The notes below the pieces were generated by a model. It ran no database searches. It saw nothing but the letters and a program-made list of their open reading frames with translations, and was not told the DNA's origin. Of a stretch of DNA of 10,605 bases, positions 1-6,737 are shown piece by piece. Numbering within the stretch: the stretch's first letter is position 1; each line of letters opens with the position of its first letter. This DNA comes from Brevibacillus sp. (GTDB lineage: Bacteria > Bacillota > Bacilli > Brevibacillales > Brevibacillaceae): contig JARDZO010000202.1 in the NCBI GenBank assembly GCA_029240815.1, forward strand, positions 1-10,605. The letters are read 5' to 3'. Position numbers and translations under genes: made by a program.

Positions 1-9
1 ATTTTTTGA

Positions 10-126
10 TTCGAAGTGGGGCCGTCGTTAGCAAGGATGAATCACAAGATCGGGAATACTCACATCCGTCATGTATTAGTAGAATCGGCTTGGGCCGCGT
101 ACTGCGATGGTTTTGTTGCCGATTGA
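10..126 (+). pseudogene. IS110/IS116-family transposase C-terminal remnant
   Basis: The frame from 10 to the stop at 124-126 contains GNTHIRHVLVESAWAA (about 55-102). This resembles the conserved C-terminal transposase_20 segment of IS110/IS116/IS902 transposases, where a GN-x-H-x-R-x-x-LVE-x-AW pattern recurs. There is a stop at 7-9 just upstream, and a more family-like run (ITRSG at 41-55) sits in another frame, so the copy appears frameshifted. The expected downstream part of the domain is not recognisable. No terminal repeats are expected for IS110 elements and none is seen. The fragment may continue off the left edge. The match is from memory of the family motif only. Confidence 0.5.
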
Positions 127-247
127 CTGAAATCCTCCGCTACTCTCATCCATAGTTGTGGAACCAAGGCGACGATAGTATATTATTATCACTGCTCACC
201 CCTAAATCTAAACCAATCCTTTTTTAGGTTTATAGAACACGTTAACC

Positions 248-278
248 AGGACCCTAGAATAAAATCTGGGTCCTTTTT
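248..278 (+). terminator. Rho-independent terminator
   Basis: AGGACCC (248-254) pairs with GGGTCCT (268-274), with further AGA/TCT pairing inside across a one-base bulge. A run of five T follows (274-278). It lies 91 bp before the first DUF1259 gene and insulates it from transcription entering from the left. Confidence 0.75.
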
Positions 279-369
279 CATGTAAAAAACCATAAAAGCA
301 GGTTTTTACCCATTTCCCTTTTTACAGTTCATCATAAGATATTTCGAAATTGACTAAAGGAGGATTAAT

Positions 370-789
370 ATGGCGAATAAAGCGAAGTCTAGCCCACAAT
401 TCAAAAGGCTCTGTACCCAATTTGGGAGAATATTAGGGGGCGAGTCGGAAATTGAAAATGGGCCGGTTTGTTTTGTCATGAGGCTTGCGAATCTTCGAGA
501 AACAATCCTGGGAAGACGAACGCTTTCCCCTTTAGTTCGAGCTCAAATGTTTTCGTTTGAATCCCTTGACAGGTCGGGTCGTGCACTTTGTTTGGGTGAG
601 ACTGCCGTTCACCAAAATCAAGTGAACCGTTTGATGTCGAATCTCCGCAAACGTGGGATTAAAGTGACGGCACTTCACAACCACTGGCTAAAAGAAAACC
701 CGCGCTTAATGTATATGCATTGGGAAGCCATAGAGAATCCTATCGTATTCGCCAGAAAGACCAAAGAGTCCATTGCATTCCTGGGTTAA
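370..789 (+). CDS. DUF1259 (LppY/LpqO-like) protein, copy 1
   Basis: A 139-residue protein recognised as the DUF1259 / LppY-LpqO conserved-region family. Family-like stretches are GPVCFVMR (31-38), the serine-rich FSFESLDRSGRALCLGE (61-77), VNRLMSNLRKRGIKVTALHNHW (85-106) and PRLMYMHWEA (111-120). The clustered His/Trp/Glu residues of HNHW and MHWE, with LGE, are candidate ligand or metal contacts; this is inference, as no activity is established for the family to my knowledge. There is no signal peptide or membrane segment, unlike the actinobacterial lipoprotein members, so it should be cytoplasmic. The start is set by AAAGGAGG six bases before ATG. It is followed 52 bp later by a close paralogue in the same direction, so the two are probably co-transcribed. 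No convincing -35/-10 could be picked upstream. Confidence 0.85.
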   Translation: MANKAKSSPQFKRLCTQFGRILGGESEIENGPVCFVMRLANLRETILGRRTLSPLVRAQMFSFESLDRSGRALCLGETAVHQNQVNRLMSNLRKRGIKVTALHNHWLKENPRLMYMHWEAIENPIVFARKTKESIAFLG

Positions 790-804
790 CATGGTGGTGC
801 CATG
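790..804 (+). other. Small hairpin between the DUF1259 copies
   Basis: CATGG (790-794) and CCATG (800-804) flank a five-base loop directly after the stop of copy 1 and are followed by T-rich sequence (809-816). It could be a weak attenuator or an mRNA-processing or stabilising hairpin that sets different levels of the two paralogues. The short stem makes this tentative. Confidence 0.3.
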
Positions 805-841
805 AAGTTTTATTTTCATCATAATCGAAAGGATGACGGGT

Positions 842-1261
842 ATGGGCAAAGTGCAGGCAAGTCCCCAGTTTAGAAGACTGTGTAATCGATTTTCAACCAT
901 TTTAGGTGGAACAGAGCATGAAATTACAAAAGGTCCGGTTTGTTTCGTTTCCAGAAATAGAATATTCAATGCGTCCATATTAGGTAGAAGAACCACATCC
1001 CCATTGGTCCGTTATCAACTGTTCTCATTCGAATCCTTAAACAGTTCAGGACGTGCACTATGTTTAGGGGAAACGGCCCTCTTCCAAAATCAGGTAAACC
1101 GTTTGCTGTCAAATCTTCGCAAAAACGGGATAAAAGTAACAGCAGTCCATAATCACTGGCTCTTTGATAACCCGCGTCTTATGTATATTCACTGGGAATC
1201 GATCGATAATCCTATTGCATTCGCTAGGAAAGTGAAGCGTTCTATTGCTTTCTTGGGTTAA
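842..1261 (+). CDS. DUF1259 (LppY/LpqO-like) protein, copy 2
   Basis: Paralogue of the preceding gene, with the same family landmarks: GPVCFVSR, LGRRTTSPLVR, FSFESLNSSGRALCLGET, GIKVTAVHNHWL and MYIHWESIDNPIAFARK. I start it at the second ATG (842). The first ATG (833) directly abuts the AAAGG ribosome binding site, whereas the second has normal spacing. Starting there also gives 139 residues, exactly the length of copy 1, with N-termini that align (SPQF-K/R-RLC). Codon-level divergence is clear although the protein stays similar, so the duplication is not recent and both copies look under selection. Likely an operon partner of copy 1. Function unknown; a heteromer of the two is possible. Confidence 0.83.
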   Translation: MGKVQASPQFRRLCNRFSTILGGTEHEITKGPVCFVSRNRIFNASILGRRTTSPLVRYQLFSFESLNSSGRALCLGETALFQNQVNRLLSNLRKNGIKVTAVHNHWLFDNPRLMYIHWESIDNPIAFARKVKRSIAFLG

Positions 1262-1330
1262 TCATTAGCATGAATGGAGTTGCTGATCTTCCTCGTTTGA
1301 TTTTTTATGAATAACACGATGCCTTGGTAA

Positions 1331-1352
1331 ATTTGTTCTAGACTGAACAAAT
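1331..1352. repeat. Perfect 8-bp inverted repeat
   Basis: ATTTGTTC (1331-1338), loop TAGACT, GAACAAAT (1345-1352). There is no T run on either side, so it is not a standard terminator. It lies 70 bp after the second DUF1259 gene and could protect the 3' end of that mRNA or be a protein-binding palindrome. Confidence 0.55.
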
Positions 1353-1360
1353 AACAGAAT

Positions 1361-1405
1361 CAGCGGCAGACGCAGACGTAGCAATATCGTCCTAGACTGC
1401 CGCTG
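1361..1405. repeat. 9-bp inverted repeat with long loop
   Basis: CAGCGGCAG (1361-1369) pairs with CTGCCGCTG (1397-1405) across a 27-base loop. The plus strand continues CGGTTTT, so weak terminator activity for the DUF1259 operon is possible. The word CTAGACTG occurs in this repeat (1392-1399) and in the neighbouring hairpin (1338-1345). Confidence 0.5.
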
Positions 1406-1646
1406 CGGTTTTGACCTGCTAAAGAACTTTCGGTGATCCGATAGTGTTAGACACTTGGTTAAAGCATCATTCGGGAGTACCTTGTATCCTGAATCAATAA
1501 AGCCCTTTACTGGGGGCATAGAAACTTCTGCTGCTCTGCTTGACTGCAGCCATCATCATCCCTACGTTTCTCCCCGAATACCTAGCGGCAAATGGGAATC
1601 TATATTCAAAAGCTAAGTAAGATGATATTTAGTAGTTTTACCTCCT

Positions 1647-3254
1647 CTAATTATTTCGCGAGTTTTGTTTCAATAGCTGTTGTGCAATGGTATTTCCAAT
1701 AAGGTAGGCTGGTGCAGACGTGTTGCCATCCACTGTGAATGGAATAATCGAGTCATCAGCAACAATTAGGTCTTTCACCCCATGAACTTGACCATGGCTA
1801 TCCACCACTCCCCCCTTGCTAAGAGGCGCCATGCGAAGCGCACCTTGTTCATGATGATTATGGTCAAAATTATTTTTGATAAACTCTTCTAGCCTGCGAT
1901 TATTATTGATGATGTCCAGTGTAGGTGAAATAAGCCGGTATGATCGATCTATCGAGGCTAGCTGTGCAGCTATCTTCTTGATATATACCTTATAACAGTT
2001 TTTAACTGCATCAAGATCTGCTGGATTAGTGAGATATCCTTCATCAGCCAGCACAATTTTCAACGGATCCTTATTTTGTATTTTTATGGAACCGCGGCTT
2101 TTTGGTTTTAGGAAAAGGATAGCAATTACCAGTTTCCCTTTTGAGCCGATTCCGATTAGTTGGACTGCACGACGAGTTTTGTTTGAGCCTGGAGTGGGAT
2201 CTGGCAAAAAGGCCCCACCTGTAAAAAGCGCATTTGGATCATCATCAGGTAATGGGTTATCTTTCGGATTGGTACTAAACTCAGCAAAGTTAAGCGTGTG
2301 GTTTCTAAGGCCTTTGCCTACGTTAGAGTTAGCGAAAACAACAGGGATTCCTGCGTCCTTAAGCATTTTGGCGGGACCGATTCCAGAAAGCATTAAGAGC
2401 TGAGAACTATTGATACCTGCTGAAATAATTACATTTTTCCGAGTGTAGGCTCGCACGCATTTACCCTCTTTGAGAAATTCCACGCCAATCGCTCGCTTAT
2501 TCCTAAATAAAACTCGAAGAGCAGTTGATTTATAGAAAACACGTAGCTTTCGACCATTAACTCCTTGGCCGTCAGGAGTCATGATATCTGATGATAGAAA
2601 GGCGGTGGAAGCACTTTCTCGCCGTCCGTTGGGCTGCTGAAATAATTGCCAACGCATAAAGGGCCCGAGGGGAGTTTTCGGGTCATTGTAATCGAGAATT
2701 TTTCGAAATCCTGTTGCTTTCTCGATGGCTGACACTAACTTTTTGGACATTGGCGTTGGATTTTCCGGTGCTTGCCGAATGTCAATCCTTCCCTTATAGC
2801 CATGTACATTTCTATCGTTTGTCTTTCCGTTGTATTTTTCCATATTTCGGAAACCCTTAATTGCATTCTTCGGTGACCAAAGAGGTCCCAGCAGCTTTTC
2901 CCATTCCCGAAAAACTGCTGACGTAGGTCTTACATACTGCTGTGTGTTAATAGAAGAGCCTCCACCCAATAATCGACCTGTCGTCCATTCAAAACTTCGT
3001 TCATTTACTTTTTCCTGCGGTACTCCTTCTCCTTGCCAAAAATATTGAGGAATATAAAGCTCCTCAAGCTCTAATGCAAACGTTGAGTTGCTAATTGGTG
3101 TGTCCCTATCATTATTTTCTCCTGCTTCCAATACGAGAACTGATATCTTTTTATCGTCCGTTAGTTTCTTTGCAATAACTGACCCTGCAGGGCCTGTGCC
3201 TACAACAATGTAATCAAAAATTAGTTTCCCATCCTTCTGCTTATGTTCACTCAT
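1647..3254 (-). CDS. GMC-family FAD-dependent oxidoreductase
   Basis: A 535-residue flavoenzyme of the glucose-methanol-choline oxidoreductase family, the usual length for the family. The N-terminal Rossmann fold has YIVVGTGPAGSVIAKKL (15-31) and LVLEAGE (40-46). GMC signature 1 is GRLLGGGSSINTQQYVRP (93-110); signature 2 is SAGINSSQLLMLSGIGP (278-294). The C-terminal domain has HNHHEQGALRM (465-475), with the candidate catalytic His, and the conserved Asn in VDGNTSAP (508-515). All key elements are present, so it should be active; these enzymes oxidise alcohols or sugars, and the substrate here is not readable. No signal peptide, so cytoplasmic. The start is supported by AGGGGAG six bases upstream. 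The gene is AT-richer than the gab block and stands alone. The RBS overlaps an inverted repeat, which hints at translational or operator control. Confidence 0.9.
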   Translation of the reverse strand: MSEHKQKDGKLIFDYIVVGTGPAGSVIAKKLTDDKKISVLVLEAGENNDRDTPISNSTFALELEELYIPQYFWQGEGVPQEKVNERSFEWTTGRLLGGGSSINTQQYVRPTSAVFREWEKLLGPLWSPKNAIKGFRNMEKYNGKTNDRNVHGYKGRIDIRQAPENPTPMSKKLVSAIEKATGFRKILDYNDPKTPLGPFMRWQLFQQPNGRRESASTAFLSSDIMTPDGQGVNGRKLRVFYKSTALRVLFRNKRAIGVEFLKEGKCVRAYTRKNVIISAGINSSQLLMLSGIGPAKMLKDAGIPVVFANSNVGKGLRNHTLNFAEFSTNPKDNPLPDDDPNALFTGGAFLPDPTPGSNKTRRAVQLIGIGSKGKLVIAILFLKPKSRGSIKIQNKDPLKIVLADEGYLTNPADLDAVKNCYKVYIKKIAAQLASIDRSYRLISPTLDIINNNRRLEEFIKNNFDHNHHEQGALRMAPLSKGGVVDSHGQVHGVKDLIVADDSIIPFTVDGNTSAPAYLIGNTIAQQLLKQNSRNN

Positions 3255-3263
3255 TCGATACTC

Positions 3264-3325
3264 CCCTACATTAACAGTTTGGATCCCATTAACTCAGAGT
3301 CACACTTGAATGGGTTAATGTAGGG
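3264..3325 (-). promoter_or_regulatory. 12-bp inverted repeat over the GMC gene RBS
   Basis: CCCTACATTAAC (3264-3275) and GTTAATGTAGGG (3314-3325) are perfect reverse complements 38 bp apart. A nested CCCATT/AATGGG pair (3285-3290, 3309-3314) lies inside. In the minus-strand leader the downstream arm includes part of the AGGGGAG Shine-Dalgarno (3261-3267). It could be an RNA stem that masks translation start, or a pair of half-sites for a repressor. Confidence 0.55.
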
Positions 3326-3452
3326 TATTACTCATTAGTCTCGATGGTGAATGTTCTGACCAATCTACAAGGGGTACTGCCGACAATACGCGGATGTTGT
3401 GTCTTAATCTTGTATCGAATTCACTAGCAATGTTATTTGGGCCTTTATCGCT

Positions 3453-3485
3453 AAAAAAACCATAGACTATATTCAGTCTATGGTT
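3453..3485 (-). terminator. Terminator of the gabT-gabD operon
   Basis: An 11-bp perfect stem, AACCATAGACT (3458-3468) with AGTCTATGGTT (3475-3485) and a six-base loop. On the minus strand it is followed by seven T (plus-strand A run 3453-3459). It lies about 175 bp beyond the gabD stop and overlaps the last codons of a decayed reading frame. Confidence 0.85.
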
Positions 3486-3658
3486 GACAAATTCCGCTTA
3501 TCATCCAATTCCACCATGAATGTCTCTAATGTATGCGTCTGGGGTGCCGCTCCTGAATTTTTTAACCAATCAATTTTTGCCGCATACGCTTCACCCCTGC
3601 ATTACTTCCGTAACATACTTATGCGCTTCGTTTTGGCGAAGCTTGGGAATGCGTTTCT
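3473..3658 (-). pseudogene. Frameshifted remnant of an unidentified gene
   Basis: Downstream of gabD on the same strand, one frame (starting near 3658) reads PKLRQNEAHKYVTEVMQG and stops at about 3591-3593. If one base is skipped there, it continues as EAYAAKIDWLKNSG, then THTLETFMVELDDKRNLSTID, to a stop at 3473-3475. The composition is strongly protein-like (amphipathic, charged, few rare residues), but I do not recognise the family. The last codons overlap the terminator stem. It may be the 3' end of a gene once downstream of gabD, now broken by a one-base shift, or a chance pair of open frames. Confidence 0.3.
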
Positions 3659-5083
3659 CTACAGCTTGATACTTATCAGCTTCAGCTCCGTCATCTCTTC
3701 CACCGCGTACCGGACGCCTTCCCGTCCGAATCCGCTCTCTTTTACCCCGCCGTAAGGCATGTTATCGACACGGAAGGTTGGGAAGTCGTTGATCATCACA
3801 CCGCCCACTTCCAGCTCTTCAGCGGCGTGCATGGCGGCCTTGATGTTGTTGGTGTAGATCCCTGCCTGCAGTCCATAACGGGAGTCGTTTACGGCCGCAA
3901 TCGCTTCCTCCAGGTTTTCGAAGGAGGAGAGGGTAACCAGCGGCCCGAACACTTCCTGGCAGGAGACGGAAACATCACTTGGCACATCCGTCAAAATAGT
4001 AGGCGGGTATAATCTCTCAGAAATTGCTTTTCCACCCGTCAGAATCTTGGCGCCACGGGCGACTGCCTGGGATACCCAATCCTCCATGCGCGCGACTTCC
4101 TTCGGTGCGATCAGGGCAGACATGTCTGTCGCCTCATCCAGCGGGTCGCCGATGACCAGCCGCTGCGCAGCTTCCGTGAACTTCTCGGCAAACTCGTCAA
4201 ACTTGCTCGCATGAACCAAGATCCGCTGAATCGAGATGCATACTTGCCCGCTAAAGGAGAATGCGCCCAAAATGCATCGGTCGATCAGTTCCTTGGTGAT
4301 TTCCACTCCGTCATCAATGATCAGCCCGGAGTTGGACCCCAGTTCCAGTGTGACACGTTTCAATCCCGCCTTGTTCTTGATGGCGATGCCCACTTGGGGA
4401 CTGCCGGTAAAGGTGATCTTGGCTACGCGCGGGTCTTGCACCAGCTTCTCTCCGATGATGGAGCCTCTTCCAGCGATGACATTGAGTGCACCGGCAGGAA
4501 GGCCTGCTTCTGCAAAAATTTCTGCCAGAACGATAGCAGACAGCGGGGTTTGATCCGCAGGTTTCAGCACGACGGTGTTCCCCGCCGCAATGGCCGGGCC
4601 CACCTTGTGTGCGACGAGATTGAACGGGAAGTTGAATGGCGTGATAGCACCGACCACCCCGATCGGCTTGCGGACTGTGAACGCGATTCGCCCTTCTCCA
4701 CCGGGAGCAGCATCCAACGGCACCGTTTCCCCATGGATTTGTCTCGCTTCCATCGCTGCGAACTTGTACGTTTGAATCGTACGCGCAATCTCTCCCCTGG
4801 CTGTTTTTACCGGTTTGGCCGCTTCCATAGCCAACACTCGTGCCAGTTCTTCCTTGCGCTCCTCCATGAGAATGACTACCCGGTCCAGAATGGCAGCCCG
4901 TTCATGAGCAGGCATTTTCGCCATTGTTTTGGCAGCTTCCTTCGCCGCCTGAATCGCTTCATCTGCTACCTGTTCGTCAGCTTGCGCCACTTCCGCGATG
5001 AAGTCACCGGTAAACGGGGAGGTGAGCTGTTTGTATTGTGCCGTTTCCACCCATTGTCCATTGATGTACAAGTTCTTTTTCAT
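3659..5083 (-). CDS. gabD: Aldehyde dehydrogenase, probable succinate-semialdehyde dehydrogenase
   Basis: A 474-residue NAD(P)-dependent aldehyde dehydrogenase of normal length. ITPFNFPFN (147-155) holds the conserved Asn 151; LKPADQTP (173-180) is the cofactor region; FTGSPQVG (225-232) is the Rossmann loop. The general base is Glu 247 in LELGSN, the catalytic nucleophile Cys 282 in GQVCISIQR, and EVFGP (377-381) is conserved. Placement 18 bp after gabT, with AGAGGT seven bases before ATG, argues it oxidises succinate semialdehyde to succinate in the GABA shunt. However, ELGSN plus GQVCISIQR resembles the lactaldehyde / y4uC-like aldehyde dehydrogenase branch more than classical GabD, so the substrate is inferred from context. 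Co-transcribed with gabT from the sigma-54 promoter. Confidence 0.87.
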   Translation of the reverse strand: MKKNLYINGQWVETAQYKQLTSPFTGDFIAEVAQADEQVADEAIQAAKEAAKTMAKMPAHERAAILDRVVILMEERKEELARVLAMEAAKPVKTARGEIARTIQTYKFAAMEARQIHGETVPLDAAPGGEGRIAFTVRKPIGVVGAITPFNFPFNLVAHKVGPAIAAGNTVVLKPADQTPLSAIVLAEIFAEAGLPAGALNVIAGRGSIIGEKLVQDPRVAKITFTGSPQVGIAIKNKAGLKRVTLELGSNSGLIIDDGVEITKELIDRCILGAFSFSGQVCISIQRILVHASKFDEFAEKFTEAAQRLVIGDPLDEATDMSALIAPKEVARMEDWVSQAVARGAKILTGGKAISERLYPPTILTDVPSDVSVSCQEVFGPLVTLSSFENLEEAIAAVNDSRYGLQAGIYTNNIKAAMHAAEELEVGGVMINDFPTFRVDNMPYGGVKESGFGREGVRYAVEEMTELKLISIKL

Positions 5084-5101
5084 GGCATATACCTCTTTCG
5101 T

Positions 5102-6448
5102 TTACTTATTCGCGTACAGGCTCTTCAACTGGTTCCCGATGATTTCCAAACCTTCTTGAAGCTGTTCATCGGTGATGACCAATGGCGTCAGGAAGCGGAG
5201 GACGTTACCATGCACACCCGCGCTCAAGATGATCACGCCGGACTCATAGCATGCTTTCGTAAGGCTGGCCACCAGCTCTTTGCAAGGTTGCTTGGTTACA
5301 GGGTCAATCAATTCGACCGCGCACATCGCACCCAGGCCGCGCACTTCGGCGATGGCGGGAACTTCTTTTTTCAATGCGTTGAAGTAGCCGCAGATGGCTT
5401 CCCCGATTTGACGCGATCTTCCAGGGAGGTCTTCGCGCTCCATCTTCTCGATGACAGCCAGTGCCGCCACGCAACCAAGCGGGCTGCCTCCGTATGTTCC
5501 GCCGATTTCCCCAGGATTGGGCGCATCCATTACCTCTGCTCTGCCGACGACCGCACTGATCGGCAAGCCGGCAGCCATTGATTTCGACAAAGTCATGAGG
5601 TCCGGTTCGATGTCAAAATGGGTGGAAGCGAACATTTCCCCGGTCCGCGCAAAACCCGTTTGAATTTCATCGGAAATGAAGAGAATGTCGTATTTTTTGC
5701 AGATGGCATAAATGCCTTGCACAAACGCTTTAGGCGGAACGATAAAGCCGCCTTCCCCTTGGACAGGCTCCATGATTACGGCAGCGATCTCTTCAGGGGC
5801 TACTTCTGTATAAAGGAAATCCTCGAATTGACGGACGCAGAACAGCGCGTACTCTTCTTCAGTCATGCCTTCCGGACGGTGAAGCGGATACGGGAACGGC
5901 GCTTTGTAAGTGGCTGGAGCGAACGGGCCCATCTGGAATTTATACGGCTTGACTTTGCTGGTGAGCGACATGCCCATCAGCGTACGGCCGTGGAACCCGC
6001 GCGTAAAGGAAACAATCCCTTGTCTGCCGGTATATTTTCGAGCGATTTTGACCGCATTTTCCACCGCTTCCGCACCGCTGTTGGCGAACATCGCTTTCTT
6101 TGGAAACGCGCCCGGCGTGATTTGTGCCAGCTTTTCAGCCAACGCCACATACGGCTCATACATGGCAACGTGGAAGCAAGTATGGATGTATTTTTCCATC
6201 TGCTCTTGCAGTGCCTTCACTACTTCAGGCGGACAGTGTCCCGCGTTGATCGTTCCGATCGCGCCGGCAAAATCGAGGAACGTATTGCCATCCACATCGT
6301 GAATCAGGGCGCCCTCCGCTTTTTCCGCGAAGATCGGCGTGTTGTTGCCGATTCCTTTTGGCACGTACTGTTTTCTCTTTTCCAGCAACTCAACTGTTTT
6401 CGGTCCAGGTACCTGCGTAGCTACATGTGCATGTTTGGTCTGATTCAT
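5102..6448 (-). CDS. gabT: 4-aminobutyrate aminotransferase (class III, PLP)
   Basis: A class III PLP aminotransferase of 448 residues from the start chosen here. Positions below are counted from the upstream in-frame ATG at 6457; subtract 3 for this start. NSGAEA (126-131) binds the PLP phosphate region, GFHGRT (154-159) is conserved, EPVQGEGG (230-237) and SDEIQTGF (262-269) hold the Asp contacting the pyridine nitrogen, and TLSKSMAAG (289-297) holds the Schiff-base Lys. It transfers the amino group of GABA to 2-oxoglutarate, giving succinate semialdehyde and glutamate in the cytoplasm. I start at 6448 because AGGGGG directly touches the ATG at 6457 with zero spacing but lies nine bases before the ATG at 6448. 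First gene of a two-gene operon with a sigma-54 promoter. A related omega-amino acid substrate (for example 5-aminovalerate) is possible. Confidence 0.92.
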   Translation of the reverse strand: MNQTKHAHVATQVPGPKTVELLEKRKQYVPKGIGNNTPIFAEKAEGALIHDVDGNTFLDFAGAIGTINAGHCPPEVVKALQEQMEKYIHTCFHVAMYEPYVALAEKLAQITPGAFPKKAMFANSGAEAVENAVKIARKYTGRQGIVSFTRGFHGRTLMGMSLTSKVKPYKFQMGPFAPATYKAPFPYPLHRPEGMTEEEYALFCVRQFEDFLYTEVAPEEIAAVIMEPVQGEGGFIVPPKAFVQGIYAICKKYDILFISDEIQTGFARTGEMFASTHFDIEPDLMTLSKSMAAGLPISAVVGRAEVMDAPNPGEIGGTYGGSPLGCVAALAVIEKMEREDLPGRSRQIGEAICGYFNALKKEVPAIAEVRGLGAMCAVELIDPVTKQPCKELVASLTKACYESGVIILSAGVHGNVLRFLTPLVITDEQLQEGLEIIGNQLKSLYANK

Positions 6449-6490
6449 CTCGGTCATCCCCCTGTGATTGGTTTTCTGCCTGAGATATAT

Positions 6491-6507
6491 AGCAACAACC
6501 GTGCCAA
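6491..6507 (-). promoter_or_regulatory. Sigma-54 (-24/-12) promoter of gabT-gabD
   Basis: On the minus strand the sequence reads TTGGCACGGTTGTTGCT. This matches the sigma-54 consensus TGGCAC-N5-TTGC perfectly, including the GG and GC dinucleotides. The expected start point is near 6480, giving a leader of about 30 bases to the gabT start at 6448. Such promoters need an AAA+ activator; one is encoded just upstream (7039-8784). Confidence 0.93.
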
Positions 6508-6557
6508 GCGCGCTTAGTAAGGCTGGAAAAGGAATTTTGTTCGTAGGCTCACCACGA

Positions 6558-6577
6558 GTTATTCAAAATTGAATGAT
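6558..6577. promoter_or_regulatory. Activator binding site, proximal UAS
   Basis: A 20-bp palindrome-like element, GTTATTCAAAATTGAATGAT, centred about 88 bp upstream of the predicted start point. It differs from the distal site at only two positions, both in one half. Position and symmetry fit an upstream activating sequence for the adjacent sigma-54 activator. Confidence 0.75.
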
Positions 6578-6633
6578 AGGTCCCATTCCCTTTCCTTTCG
6601 CTTGCATTCCCCGTGAATTACATGGTTTTTTCG

Positions 6634-6653
6634 ATCATTCAAAATTGAATGAT
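6634..6653. promoter_or_regulatory. Activator binding site, distal UAS
   Basis: A perfect palindrome: ATCATTCAA, two bases, TTGAATGAT. It is centred about 164 bp upstream of the predicted start point and 76 bp from the proximal copy. Repetition of the same 20-mer upstream of a sigma-54 promoter is the classic layout for an enhancer-binding protein. Confidence 0.8.
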
Positions 6654-6737
6654 GATTATTCACTTTTGTGGTGTATGACGGCACTGTTAACCGTTATAAA
6701 AACGTGGGAAATACTCGCGTCCTTTTTCTAATACAAG

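Larger units (their letters stand above)
1262..1646. other. 385-bp intergenic stretch, no supported gene
   Basis: I see no gene with start site, RBS and recognisable product here. An 84-codon frame on the minus strand (1265-1519) has no RBS and no family look. The stretch contains two inverted repeats (listed separately), an unused strong RBS-like sequence just after the GMC stop on the minus strand (about 1639-1647), and a short hydrophobic open run on the plus strand (about 1521-1615) without a start. It may be decayed coding DNA. No T-tailed terminator was found for either flanking gene. Confidence 0.5.

Noticed and set aside
1265..1519. 84-codon minus-strand frame
   Set aside because: No RBS, a basic and low-quality peptide, and it runs through two hairpins; better explained as non-coding DNA.
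1521..1617. Hydrophobic open run on the plus strand (LLLLCLTAAIIIPTFLPEYL)
   Set aside because: It resembles a membrane or signal segment but has a stop immediately upstream, no start codon and no RBS; kept only as a remark on the intergenic stretch.
3270..3505. Minus-strand stop-free stretch of about 60 codons between the GMC gene and the gab terminator
   Set aside because: No start with RBS, no recognisable family, and it crosses the terminator; this length arises by chance.
4211..5581. Very long plus-strand frame (456 codons)
   Set aside because: Antisense shadow spanning both gabD and gabT, with no domain, caused by GC-rich codon use on the minus strand.
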